Shown: positions 8,261 through 17,707 of the stretch, one piece after another
How positions within the stretch are numbered: the stretch's first letter is position 1
Layout of the letters: each line of letters starts with the position of its first letter
DNA from: Mycobacterium parmense
GTDB lineage: Bacteria; Actinomycetota; Actinomycetes; Mycobacteriales; Mycobacteriaceae
Assembly (NCBI RefSeq): GCF_010730575.1
Contig: NZ_AP022614.1
Span: 4,898,001-4,962,000 of the forward strand
Length of the DNA: 64,000 bases
Reading direction: 5' to 3'
Notes under the pieces: generated by a model
Seen by the model: only the letters and a program-made list of their open reading frames with translations
Told to the model about the DNA's origin: nothing
The model's database searches: none
Made by a program: the position numbers and the translations under genes

Positions 8261-8980
8261 ATGACAGCGGCCACACCCAGTGAAACACAGCCCGAGGCAC
8301 GCGTCCTCGTGGTCGACGACGAAGCCAACATTGTCGAGCTGCTTTCCGTGAGCCTCAAGTTCCAGGGGTTCGAGGTCTATACCGCGACCAACGGGGCCCA
8401 AGCTCTGGACCGCGCCCGCGACGCCCGCCCGGACGCCGTCATCCTCGACGTGATGATGCCCGGTATGGACGGCTTCGGGGTGCTGCGGAGGCTGCGTGCC
8501 GACGGCATCGACGCGCCGGCCCTGTTCCTGACCGCCCGTGATTCGCTGCAGGACAAGATCGCCGGCCTCACCCTCGGCGGCGACGATTACGTGACCAAGC
8601 CGTTCAGCCTCGAGGAGGTCGTCGCCCGGCTGCGCGTCATCCTGCGGCGCGCCGGCAAGGGTGGGGCGGAGCCGCGCAACGCCCGGCTGACCTTCGCCGA
8701 CATCGAGCTCGACGAAGAGACCCACGAGGTCTGGAAGGCCGGCGAGCCGGTGTCGTTGTCGCCCACCGAGTTCACGCTGCTGCGCTATTTTGTGATCAAC
8801 GCGGGCACCGTGCTCAGCAAACCGAAGATCCTCGACCACGTCTGGCGATACGACTTCGGCGGCGACGTCAATGTCGTGGAGTCCTATGTGTCGTATCTTC
8901 GTCGCAAGATCGACACCGGGGAGAAGCGGCTGCTGCACACGTTGCGCGGGGTGGGTTATGTGCTCCGCGAACCGCGATGA
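8261..8980 (+). CDS. phoP: Response regulator PhoP (OmpR family)
   Basis: DNA-binding response regulator of the PhoPR system, which in mycobacteria controls complex-lipid synthesis, pH adaptation and virulence functions. From the ATG at 8261 it is 239 aa. The receiver domain starts RVLVVDDEANIVELL and has acidic residues D19-D20, phosphoacceptor D63 in VILDVMMPG, the switch Thr in LTARDS and Lys in TKPFS. A winged-helix effector domain follows, ending VESYVSYLRRKIDTGEKR and GVGYVLREPR. It is almost identical to M. tuberculosis PhoP (Rv0757) over both domains. The start is favoured by AAGGA 8 nt upstream; an in-frame start at 8192 would lie inside the direct repeats. phoR follows after 27 nt. 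Confidence 0.97.
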   Translation: MTAATPSETQPEARVLVVDDEANIVELLSVSLKFQGFEVYTATNGAQALDRARDARPDAVILDVMMPGMDGFGVLRRLRADGIDAPALFLTARDSLQDKIAGLTLGGDDYVTKPFSLEEVVARLRVILRRAGKGGAEPRNARLTFADIELDEETHEVWKAGEPVSLSPTEFTLLRYFVINAGTVLSKPKILDHVWRYDFGGDVNVVESYVSYLRRKIDTGEKRLLHTLRGVGYVLREPR

Positions 8981-9007
8981 GCACTCTGCGGCCCCGACGA
9001 TGGAGCA

Positions 9008-10483
9008 GTGGTGACAGCTAAATTGCCCAGGGTTTTGCGTGGCGACAGGCCATACCCGCGCGGAGTGCCGCTCCGGTTGGGTCTCGTGGCCGCCACCCTC
9101 ATCCTGGTCGCCTGCGGCCTGGCCGTCTCCGGTCTCGCGGTCACGTCGATCCTGCGACACAGCCTGGTGAGCAGGATCGATGCGACGCTGGTCGACGCAT
9201 CGCGCGGCTGGGCGCAGGCGCCGCGGCGTCAGTCGCCGCCGCCCTACGAAAGTCCCGATCCCGGGCGGCCGCCGTCGAAGTTCTACGTCCGCGGCATCGG
9301 GAGCGACGGCACGCCCTTCACCGCCATCAACGACCGCAATGCCGAGCCGGCGCTGCCGCCGGACAACGACGTCGGGCCCACTCCGACCACCCTGCCGTCG
9401 GTCAACGGCTCCGACATCCAATGGCGCGCGGTGTCGGTGCGGGGCCCGCACGGTCTGACCACCGTCGCGATCGACCTCTCCGACGTCCAGCACACGGTCA
9501 GTTCGCTCGTCTGGCTGCAGATCGGCATCGGTGTCGCGGTGCTGGCCGTGGTCGGTATCGCCAGCTTCGTCGTGGTGCACCGCAGCCTTCGCCCGCTGGC
9601 CGAAGTGGAGCAGACCGCGGCGGCGATCGCGGGCGGTCAGCTGGACCGCCGGGTTCCGGAACGCGATCCGCGAACCGAGGTCGGCCGGCTTTCACTCGCG
9701 CTCAACGGCATGCTCGCCCAGATCCAGCAGGCCGTCGCCTCCTCGGAGTCCTCGGCCGAGAAGGCCCGCAGCTCCGAGGACCGGATGCGACGGTTCATCA
9801 CCGACGCCAGTCACGAATTGCGCACCCCGCTGACCACCATCCGCGGCTTCGCCGAGCTCTATCGGCAGGGCGCCGCCCGCGACGTGGCGATGCTGTTGTC
9901 GCGGATCGAAAGCGAGGCCAGCCGGATGGGCTTCCTGGTCGACGACCTGTTGCTGCTGGCCCGGCTGGACGTCCAGCGGCCCCTGGAACACAATCGTGTC
10001 GATCTGCTGGCCTTGGCCAGCGACGCCGTGCACGACGCGCAGGCGATGGCCCCCCAGCGCTCCATCACGATGGAGGTTTTCGACGGCCCCGGCATCCCGG
10101 AGGTACTGGGCGACGAGCCGCGGATCCGGCAGGTGATGAGCAACCTCGTCGCCAACGCCCTGCAGCACACGCCGGAAAGCGCCGCCGTCGTGGTCCGGGT
10201 CGGCACCGAGGGCGACGACGCGGTGCTCGAGGTCACCGACAAGGGCCCCGGGATGAACGAGCAAGACGCGTCACGGGTGTTCGAGCGGTTCTATCGCACG
10301 GACTCGTCACGGGCGCGTGCCAGCGGCGGCACGGGGCTGGGGCTGTCGATCGTCGACTCACTGGTGCGCGCGCACGGCGGTACCGTCGGCGTGCAGACCG
10401 CGCCCGGGGAAGGTTGTCGCTTCCGCGTGTCGCTGCCGCGGGTGAGCGACATGCCGGCGCCGGAGCCGGTTCACGCCAGCTGA
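9008..10483 (+). CDS. phoR: Sensor histidine kinase PhoR
   Basis: Membrane-bound sensor kinase partner of PhoP, 491 aa. It has a first transmembrane segment at about residues 24-48, an extracytoplasmic Pro-rich sensor loop of about 115 residues, a second segment at about 168-190 and a HAMP linker to about 243. The dimerisation box [15 protein letters not shown] carries phosphorylatable His269. The HATPase domain has the N-box [11 protein letters not shown] and the G-boxes [10 protein letters not shown] and [10 protein letters not shown]. The sensor loop is the least conserved part compared with Rv0758, as expected. The start is one of two adjacent GTG codons (9008 or 9011). The last 13 bp overlap the convergent HIT-family gene tail to tail. 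Confidence 0.95.
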   Translation: MVTAKLPRVLRGDRPYPRGVPLRLGLVAATLILVACGLAVSGLAVTSILRHSLVSRIDATLVDASRGWAQAPRRQSPPPYESPDPGRPPSKFYVRGIGSDGTPFTAINDRNAEPALPPDNDVGPTPTTLPSVNGSDIQWRAVSVRGPHGLTTVAIDLSDVQHTVSSLVWLQIGIGVAVLAVVGIASFVVVHRSLRPLAEVEQTAAAIAGGQLDRRVPERDPRTEVGRLSLALNGMLAQIQQAVASSESSAEKARSSEDRMRRFITDASHELRTPLTTIRGFAELYRQGAARDVAMLLSRIESEASRMGFLVDDLLLLARLDVQRPLEHNRVDLLALASDAVHDAQAMAPQRSITMEVFDGPGIPEVLGDEPRIRQVMSNLVANALQHTPESAAVVVRVGTEGDDAVLEVTDKGPGMNEQDASRVFERFYRTDSSRARASGGTGLGLSIVDSLVRAHGGTVGVQTAPGEGCRFRVSLPRVSDMPAPEPVHAS

Positions 10484-10875
10484 GTCAGCGCCGCCTTGAT
10501 TTTTTCCTGGGCCTCGTCGAGCGATTTCGGCGACGGGTTGCGGTCGACGTTGGCGAACCCGAAGTCGCTGAGGCTGCGGGTGGGGAAGACGTGGACGTGC
10601 AGGTGCGGCACCTCGAGCCCGGCGATGATCATGCCGGACCGCTCGGTGCGGAACGCCTTGCACACCGCCTTGCCGATCAGCTGGCTCACCGACATCACGC
10701 GGGCGAAAGCCTCGCCATCGACGTCCTGCCAATTGTCGATCTCGGCGCGCGGGACCACCAGCGTGTGCCCTTGCGTCATCGGCTCGATCGTCAGGAACGC
10801 GACGACGTCGTCGTCCTCGTAGACGAAGCGGCCGGGGAGTTCACGGTTGATGATCTTGGTGAAGATCGAAGCCAT
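10471..10875 (-). CDS. HIT-family nucleotide hydrolase/transferase
   Basis: Histidine-triad protein of 134 aa corresponding to Rv0759c. The catalytic triad motif is in [11 protein letters not shown] (H-x-H-x-H) in the second half, and the start [15 protein letters not shown] is typical of HINT/Fhit-like proteins. It is expected to hydrolyse or transfer nucleoside phosphoramidates or adenylates in the cytoplasm. It is the last gene of the leftward group that begins at the TetR gene near 17.5 kb; its 3' end overlaps phoR by 13 bp. The true substrate is not known. Confidence 0.92.
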   Translation of the reverse strand: MASIFTKIINRELPGRFVYEDDDVVAFLTIEPMTQGHTLVVPRAEIDNWQDVDGEAFARVMSVSQLIGKAVCKAFRTERSGMIIAGLEVPHLHVHVFPTRSLSDFGFANVDRNPSPKSLDEAQEKIKAALTQLA

Positions 10876-10912
10876 GAGCCCAGCATATGTTCGGCGTTCG
10901 GCCGCCCTCGCG

Positions 10913-11338
10913 TCACTCCTGACCGAAGGTCATCCTGTCGAGGTTCCAGTACCCGCGCATGTTGGTGATCAGGCCCGCGTCGTCGACCTTGTAGGTGAAC
11001 ACCCCGCGCACCGAGCTGGTCAGCCCGCCGTCGAACCTGCTGTCGAGCACCAGGATGTGGGCGATCTCGTGGGGTGAGCTCGACGGGAACGTCTCCTCGC
11101 AGGTGATGGTCAGCCGGTTGGCGGCGATGTTGGTGTCGAAGAACGCGCCGACGGCCTCTTTGCCCCGGACACCAGTGCCGTCGGGGTTGGTCACCGATTT
11201 GCCGATCGGGTCCTCGATCACGACGTCCTCGGCCATCAGTGCCAGCCAGCCCTCGCGATCGTGGGCCTGCACGCACTGCCACGACGACTGCGACGCGGCC
11301 AGCGCCGGCGACGCCTTGGTTTCCTCGGTTTGGGTCAT
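10913..11338 (-). CDS. Ketosteroid-isomerase-like protein (SnoaL/NTF2 fold, Rv0760c-like)
   Basis: Small alpha+beta cone-fold protein of 141 aa. The sequence around [20 protein letters not shown] and [19 protein letters not shown] is typical of the NTF2/SnoaL superfamily, and the protein aligns in length and context with Rv0760c, described as a delta5-3-ketosteroid-isomerase-like steroid-binding protein. Catalysis on steroids is not shown here. It lies 12 nt downstream of adhB on the same strand and is probably cotranscribed with it. Neighbouring P450 and dehydrogenase genes support a role in lipid or sterol-like metabolism. Confidence 0.85.
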   Translation of the reverse strand: MTQTEETKASPALAASQSSWQCVQAHDREGWLALMAEDVVIEDPIGKSVTNPDGTGVRGKEAVGAFFDTNIAANRLTITCEETFPSSSPHEIAHILVLDSRFDGGLTSSVRGVFTYKVDDAGLITNMRGYWNLDRMTFGQE

Positions 11339-11350
11339 CGGTCTCAGCGC

Positions 11351-12478
11351 TTAACGATCGGCGTCCGTGAAGCGGACGACGCCGCGGATGTTCTTACCGT
11401 CGAGCATGTCCTGGTAGCCCTCGTTGATCTGCTCGAGGCGGTACTGGGTGGTGACCATGTCGTCCAGGTTCAGTTTGCCGGCCTTGTACATCGACAGCAG
11501 CTGCGGGATGTCGTACTGCGGGTTGCCGCCCCCGAAGATGGTGCCCTGCAAGTTCTTCTGCATCAGGGTCAGCATCGCCAGGTTCAGCGTCACGTTGGTG
11601 TCGAGCAGGCTGCCGATGGCGGTCAGCACGCAGGTGCCGCCCTTCTGGGTGATGTTCAGGTAGTTGTCGATGTCGGCGCCCTGCAACTCGCCGACGGTGA
11701 CCACGACCTTGTGCGCCATCAGGCCGTAGGTGACCTCCATGATCCCCATCAGCGCGGCGTTGATGTCCGGATAGACATGTGTGGCGCCGAATTTCAGCGC
11801 CTGGTCGCGCTTCCACTCCACCGGGTCGATCGCGAAGATGTAGCGGGCGCCGGCGTTGGCGGCGCCCTGCAGGGCGGCCATGCCGACCCCGCCGACGCCG
11901 ACGATGGCGACGTCCTGGCCCGGCCGGATGTCGGCGGTGCGGACCGCCGAACCGTAGCCGGTGGTCACGCCGCAACCGACCAGGGCGGCGACCTCGAACG
12001 GGATCGACGGGTCGATCTTCACCACCGAACTGCGGTGCACCACCATGTACGGCGAGAAGGTCCCCAGCAGCGTCATGGGGAAGACGTTCTGGCCGCGGGC
12101 CTGGATGCGGAACGTGCCGTCGGAGACGGCGGCACCGCCGAGCAGCCCGGCGCCCAGGTCGCACAGGTTGCGCATGCCCGCCTGGCAGGTCGGGCACTGC
12201 CCACAGGAGGGGATGAACGAGAGCACGACGTGGTCACCCGGGGCGATGTCCTCGACGCCCGGGCCGACCTCGGTGACGATGCCCGCGCCCTCGTGGCCGC
12301 CGAGCACGGGGAAGCCCGCCATCGGGATGCCGCCGGTGACCAGGTGATGGTCGGAGTGGCACATGCCCGCCGCTTCCATCTGGATCTTGACCTCGTGCGC
12401 CTGCGGGTCGCCGATCTCGATTTCCTCGATCGACCAGGGCTGGTTGAACTCCCAGATCAGTGCGCCTTTTGTCTTCAC
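11351..12478 (-). CDS. adhB: Zinc-dependent alcohol dehydrogenase AdhB (NDMA-dependent/mycofactocin-type family)
   Basis: Medium-chain dehydrogenase of 375 aa corresponding to Rv0761c. It has the catalytic zinc region GHEGAGIVTEVGPGV, the structural-zinc cysteines in CGQCPTCQAGMRNLC, and the NAD loop VGVGGVGMAALQGA. The sequence is of the actinobacterial group annotated as NDMA-dependent alcohol dehydrogenases, which are linked to the redox cofactor mycofactocin and hold NAD tightly. That link is family knowledge and cannot be proved here. The GTG at 12478 gives the conserved N-terminus VKTKGALIWEFNQPW; longer starts have no support. A 184-bp gap with a palindrome at 12590-12611 lies upstream, so it may have its own promoter. 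Confidence 0.92.
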   Translation of the reverse strand: MKTKGALIWEFNQPWSIEEIEIGDPQAHEVKIQMEAAGMCHSDHHLVTGGIPMAGFPVLGGHEGAGIVTEVGPGVEDIAPGDHVVLSFIPSCGQCPTCQAGMRNLCDLGAGLLGGAAVSDGTFRIQARGQNVFPMTLLGTFSPYMVVHRSSVVKIDPSIPFEVAALVGCGVTTGYGSAVRTADIRPGQDVAIVGVGGVGMAALQGAANAGARYIFAIDPVEWKRDQALKFGATHVYPDINAALMGIMEVTYGLMAHKVVVTVGELQGADIDNYLNITQKGGTCVLTAIGSLLDTNVTLNLAMLTLMQKNLQGTIFGGGNPQYDIPQLLSMYKAGKLNLDDMVTTQYRLEQINEGYQDMLDGKNIRGVVRFTDADR

Positions 12479-12589
12479 GATGGTCCTGACCCCATTTCGC
12501 CTTTGAATTGAGACTGCCCGGCCCTGTCGAACCGGGCAGCGTGGTGACGAGTGCCACAGGGCACGTCCGTTGCGACAGCATAGCGCGTG

Positions 12590-12611
12590 CAACTAATCAA
12601 ATGCTTGGTTG
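12590..12611. promoter_or_regulatory. 22-bp inverted repeat upstream of adhB, candidate operator
   Basis: CAACTAA (12590-12596) and TTGGTTG (12605-12611) form an inverted repeat with 6 of 7 positions paired around an 8-bp centre. It lies 112 bp before the adhB start, in the only sizeable gap of the leftward gene run. It has TetR-operator dimensions but does not fit the KstR consensus. The cognate regulator is unknown. Confidence 0.45.
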
Positions 12612-12662
12612 GTGGTGCCGCGATCGCACGCGAGGGCGCTGCGGGCCGCCATTGTCGGCTGC

Positions 12663-13208
12663 TCACCAGATCGGGACCGGCGCCTGGCCGAGCGGGTAGT
12701 AGCCGGGCAGCTTCTCGCCGGCGATGCTGCGCTCGATCCGCTTCTGCATTCCGGCGCTCAGATCGCCGGACTCGATGAGCTTGCCGAACATGTACGCGAC
12801 GTGACCGAAGTCGAAGAAGTCCCGCTGCCACTCGATGAGCTGATCGCCGTTGAGGCGGAACCAGCTGCCGCCGATGCCGTAGATCTCGTCCCGGGTGCCG
12901 TCGGACTTGTTGACGATCTGCTTCCAGAAGCCGACGATCTCGCCCTGCTTCTCGTCGATGAGCACCTTCTGATACTCGTAGACCCAGTTCTCCAGGCCCT
13001 CCATCTCCAGGCCGAGGGCGACGTCGCGGATCTCGTCGACGCCGACGCACATCACATCCTCCTTGGGGCCGATGTTCCATCCGTAAGTGGCGTCGTCGGC
13101 GTAGAAATCCGCCAGCGGCCGCCAGTCACCGGCCTTTTCGCAGTCCTTGTTGACCCGCAGCCAGCGGTCGACCCAGGCTTCGAGTTCTTCGCGTGAGTGT
13201 GACGCCAT
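12663..13208 (-). CDS. NTF2/SnoaL-like protein (Rv0762c-like)
   Basis: Conserved protein of 181 aa matching Rv0762c in length and position. It begins MASHSREELEAWVDRWLRVN and contains DWRPLADFYADDATYGW, typical of the NTF2-like/SnoaL fold, with several aromatic residues that would line a hydrophobic pocket. No catalytic residues are assigned. A longer reading starting at 13256 is unlikely because it would overlap the ferredoxin gene, whose stop codon lies 5 nt before the chosen start. The compact spacing with the ferredoxin and cyp51 genes indicates one operon, so it may bind or process the product of the P450. Confidence 0.8.
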   Translation of the reverse strand: MASHSREELEAWVDRWLRVNKDCEKAGDWRPLADFYADDATYGWNIGPKEDVMCVGVDEIRDVALGLEMEGLENWVYEYQKVLIDEKQGEIVGFWKQIVNKSDGTRDEIYGIGGSWFRLNGDQLIEWQRDFFDFGHVAYMFGKLIESGDLSAGMQKRIERSIAGEKLPGYYPLGQAPVPIW

Positions 13209-13213
13209 TGTCG

Positions 13214-14781
<1,568 letters not shown>

Positions 14782-14839
14782 TGTGCGCACTCCTCCTCGG
14801 CGCGAGTACCCCGCGCCGAATCGACGATTCGCGAAGAAG

Positions 14840-15664
14840 TCATGACGGCAATCCCTCTTCTCCCAGGGCGAGCTTCTGGCGATCTTTCTTGTCGGCCAAC
14901 GGGGCCTCGGGCTGCAGCTCCATGTTCGCGATGAAGCCACCGCGCGGGGTCTCGGCGACGAACGTGATGGCGCGCGCCAAATCCGCCGCCCGCAGGAAGT
15001 AGTCGTGTCGGGCCTGGCCCCACTTGGCCCAGTCTTCGAGTGCGGGGCCGATCTTCTCGGCCGGCAGGCTCCAGCCCATCGAGGTCTTCGTCGGCCCGGG
15101 GTGCACGATCGAGGCGCGCACCCCGGTGCCCTCGAGCTCCATCTGGAAGTTGGTGACCATCGCGACCAGCGCGGCCTTGGCCGCGCCGTAGGCGCCCATG
15201 TGCGGCCGCTGACGCAGGGCCACATCGGAGCCGACGAAGATCAGATCGCCGCGCCGCCGCTCCAGCATGCCCGGAAGGACGGTTGAGGCTAACCTGAACG
15301 CGCCGACCAGGTGGATCTGCAGCTGGGAGTCGAATTCGTCGCCTGCGATCTCGGCGAGCTTGCCGAAGTAGGTGTCGCCTGCGCCGGCTACCAGCACCTC
15401 GATGTCGCCCAGCGCTTCGATAGCTTGTCCGACAAACGATTTGACCGAATTCGGGTCGGTGACGTCCAGGTGGAATCCGACCGCCTCGCCGCCTTCGGCG
15501 TTGATCTTGCCGACGATGTCGTTGAGCTTCTCCACCCGGCGGGCGCCCAGCGCGACCGGGAAGCCGTGCGCGGCGAGTTCGATGGCGGTGGCCTCCCCGA
15601 TGCCGGAGGAGGCGCCGGCCACGATCGCCGGGCGCCGTTCGGGCAGGGGGTCGAAGCGGGGCAT
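14840..15664 (-). CDS. Short-chain dehydrogenase/reductase (Rv0765c-like)
   Basis: Classical-type SDR of 274 aa. It has the cofactor loop GASSGIGEA near residue 18, an AGAGDT variant of the NAG motif, the catalytic Tyr-x3-Lys in YGAAKAA and a Ser in FVGSDVA. RRVEK after the second strand suggests NADP preference. It acts in the cytoplasm on an alcohol or ketone, possibly a product or precursor of the flanking P450s. Its ATG directly abuts the stop codon of cyp123 with no intergenic bases, so translational coupling is likely. The exact substrate is unknown. Confidence 0.92.
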   Translation of the reverse strand: MPRFDPLPERRPAIVAGASSGIGEATAIELAAHGFPVALGARRVEKLNDIVGKINAEGGEAVGFHLDVTDPNSVKSFVGQAIEALGDIEVLVAGAGDTYFGKLAEIAGDEFDSQLQIHLVGAFRLASTVLPGMLERRRGDLIFVGSDVALRQRPHMGAYGAAKAALVAMVTNFQMELEGTGVRASIVHPGPTKTSMGWSLPAEKIGPALEDWAKWGQARHDYFLRAADLARAITFVAETPRGGFIANMELQPEAPLADKKDRQKLALGEEGLPS

Positions 15665-16885
15665 TCAGCGGACCTCCACGCTCATGGGTAGGTGAGCGAA
15701 TCCGCGGACATTGCTCGAGTGGACGCGGACGGCGTTGGCCTCGTCCACCTCGTATCCGCGGATTCGCTTGAACAACTCGGTTAGCGCGACCCGGGCTTCC
15801 ATCCGCGCCAGATGCGCGCCCAGGCAGAAGTGCGCGCCGCTACCGAAACTCAGCAGCTTGGGCCCGATTTCGCGCCCGATCACGTAGTCGTCGGGATTGT
15901 CGAACACCCGCTCGTCCCGGTGACCCGAACCGGGCAGCAGCAGCACCACGTCGCCGTCCGGAATGGTGGTGTCGTAGAGGGTGAGTTCGCCGGACACCGT
16001 GCGCGCCAGGATCTGGCTGGAGGTGTCATAGCGCAGCGTCTCCTCGACCCACAGCGGCACGAGCGCGGCATCGTCGTACACGGGCGCCAGCTGACCGGGA
16101 TTCTTGTGGCCCCAGAACGCGGCATTGGCAAGGAGTTTCGTGGTGGTCTCGTTTCCGGCGATCACCATTAGGAACATGAAGCCGAGCACCTCGTCGTCGG
16201 TGAGGCGGTCGCCGTCGATCTCGGCTTGCAGAAGCGCGGTGGTCAGGTCGTCGGTGGGCCTGGTGCGCCGCTCGGCCACCATCTGCTGGTAGTAGACGAT
16301 CAGATTGATGGAGGCCTCGACGGCCTCGGGCGGCACGTCGGTGACGCCCTCGTCTCGGTGCATCACGCCGTCGGCCCAGGCCCGCACCTGCACGCGGTCC
16401 GGCTCGGGGACGCCCATGAGCTCGGAGATCACGTCCATGGGCAGTTTGCCGGCGAATTCGTCGACATAGTCGACGGTTTCGGACGATTGTGAGCCGGCCT
16501 TCTCGAGCATGGTGTCGATATGCTTGACGGCGATCTCGGTGACCCGCGGTTCCAGTTCGCGGATACGGCGCGGGGTGAAGCCCTTGGACACCAGGGTGCG
16601 CAGTCGCAGATGGGCGGGATCGTCCATCGCGAGGAAGCTCATCGTCTTGCTGGCGTGCGGGCCGCGTGACGCCGGATCCAGTGAGACGCCGTACTTGTTG
16701 GACAGCGTCGTGCTGTTGCGGAAGCCCTGCAGCACGTCGCGGTGCCGAGACAACGCCCAGAAGGACAATTCCTCGTTGCGGTAGAGCGGCGCTTCGTCGC
16801 GCAGCCGCTTGTAGTAGGGGTACGGATCCTCGTGGAAGGCGTAGTCGTACGGATCCAGGAGCGGCTCTCCGGTCTTCAGGGTCAT
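15665..16885 (-). CDS. cyp123: Cytochrome P450 CYP123
   Basis: Soluble bacterial P450 of 406 aa corresponding to Rv0766c. The I-helix motif is VIAGNETTTKL, the ExxR motif is in EETLRYDTS, and the haem loop is FGSGAHFCLGAHLAR. The start MTLKTGEPLLDPYDY at 16885 was chosen because the ATG overlaps the TetR stop by 4 nt (ATGA); a longer open reading upstream is antisense or overlapping the TetR gene. The physiological substrate is unknown. It is cotranscribed with its TetR regulator and the SDR and cyp51 genes, which suggests joint control. Confidence 0.95.
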   Translation of the reverse strand: MTLKTGEPLLDPYDYAFHEDPYPYYKRLRDEAPLYRNEELSFWALSRHRDVLQGFRNSTTLSNKYGVSLDPASRGPHASKTMSFLAMDDPAHLRLRTLVSKGFTPRRIRELEPRVTEIAVKHIDTMLEKAGSQSSETVDYVDEFAGKLPMDVISELMGVPEPDRVQVRAWADGVMHRDEGVTDVPPEAVEASINLIVYYQQMVAERRTRPTDDLTTALLQAEIDGDRLTDDEVLGFMFLMVIAGNETTTKLLANAAFWGHKNPGQLAPVYDDAALVPLWVEETLRYDTSSQILARTVSGELTLYDTTIPDGDVVLLLPGSGHRDERVFDNPDDYVIGREIGPKLLSFGSGAHFCLGAHLARMEARVALTELFKRIRGYEVDEANAVRVHSSNVRGFAHLPMSVEVR

Positions 16886-17502
16886 CGGGTTCCTTCGGGC
16901 GGCTGCAGGATGAGGCCGACGGCGTAACCGAGGTGGTCGGCGATCTGGTGATAGGTGTAGGCGCCGCTCGCCGCGTTGACCAGCGCGCCGAAGAACGTCA
17001 TCTCCAGAACGGACACGATCCGGGGATCGGCGTCGGGGCCGAGCGCCGAGACGATGCGCCGGTGGATCTCGGCGCCGATGCGGTCGCGCGCGGTTCGCAC
17101 CGCCGGGTCCGCGCCGCCGGACAGCAGCGCCGTCGTGCACGCTGCCGCGACCTCCGGCTCGTCGGCGACCACCAGGGCCAGGTGTCGCAGGGCCTGGTCC
17201 ACCCGCGTCGGCATGGGTTCGTTGACGTCGGTGAAGTAGGGCACCTGACGAACCAGGTCGAGGTAGACCTCGGCAATGAGGTGGTTCTTCGACGAGAAGT
17301 AGGTGTAGGCGGTGGCAGGGGCAACCTTGGCGCGCGCCGCCACCGCGCGCACCGTCAGGTCGGCGTACGACTTCTCCCGCAAGGTCTCCATGCCGGCGGC
17401 CAGCACCTTGCGGAAGGTCTCCTCCTGGCGCCGGTTGCGCGGCACCTGTCCGGTCTGAGACTTGCCCCCGGGCGCGGGCGCAACCAGTGCTTCGCTGGAC
17501 AC
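16882..17502 (-). CDS. TetR-family regulator heading the cyp123-cyp51 operon (Rv0767c-like)
   Basis: One-component regulator of 206 aa. The DNA-binding domain spans residues 20-68, with TFRKVLAAGMETL, LTVRAVAARAKVAPATAYTYFSSKNHL and the recognition helix in VAPATAYTYF. The C-terminal ligand domain is rich in Ala and Val. It starts with GTG at 17502. A palindrome GGACA-N2-TGTCC (17497-17508) overlaps this start codon, and a second copy lies before the divergent aldA gene, which suggests that it represses both its own operon and aldA. Its last codons overlap cyp123 (ATGA). Confidence 0.9.
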   Translation of the reverse strand: MSSEALVAPAPGGKSQTGQVPRNRRQEETFRKVLAAGMETLREKSYADLTVRAVAARAKVAPATAYTYFSSKNHLIAEVYLDLVRQVPYFTDVNEPMPTRVDQALRHLALVVADEPEVAAACTTALLSGGADPAVRTARDRIGAEIHRRIVSALGPDADPRIVSVLEMTFFGALVNAASGAYTYHQIADHLGYAVGLILQPPEGTR

Positions 17503-17508
17503 ATGTCC
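17497..17508. promoter_or_regulatory. Palindrome GGACA-CA-TGTCC at the TetR start codon
   Basis: Perfect 5-bp arms, extended by one further T/A pair, around a 2-bp centre. It covers the GTG start of the TetR gene. The same palindrome recurs at 17655-17666 in the same divergent region. It is a candidate autoregulatory operator. Confidence 0.5.
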
Positions 17509-17654
17509 AAGCTATCGGATCGGGTCGCGAAGTGGCAAGACCGACAGGCAAATAAGCAGTTCAACAGGGCCAACAAGCGAACTTCGGGCGTAATCTGGGG
17601 ATCGGCTCTTGCACCTTGGAGGGCGCGAAGACTATGGTTCGGAAGGTCGATATC

Positions 17655-17666
17655 GGACAACTGTCC
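17655..17666. promoter_or_regulatory. Palindrome GGACA-AC-TGTCC upstream of aldA
   Basis: Second copy of the GGACA-N2-TGTCC palindrome, 42 bp before the aldA start and 158 bp from the first copy (start to start). It is a candidate operator for the divergently encoded TetR protein on the aldA promoter. Confidence 0.5.
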
Positions 17667-17707
17667 ATTGAACTTTCTGGTAAGCAAGCGACGCGAGGGA
17701 GCGGGAA

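Noticed and set aside
8105..9580. 491-aa open frame on the minus strand
   Set aside because: It is antisense to phoP and phoR. Its translation is rich in His/Arg/Asp with no domain, as expected from the third-position GC bias of real genes on the other strand.
12479..12662. Possible KstR/KstR2 site upstream of adhB
   Set aside because: The AAC and GTT half-sites are not at the spacing of the known KstR consensus. It is listed only as an unnamed palindrome.
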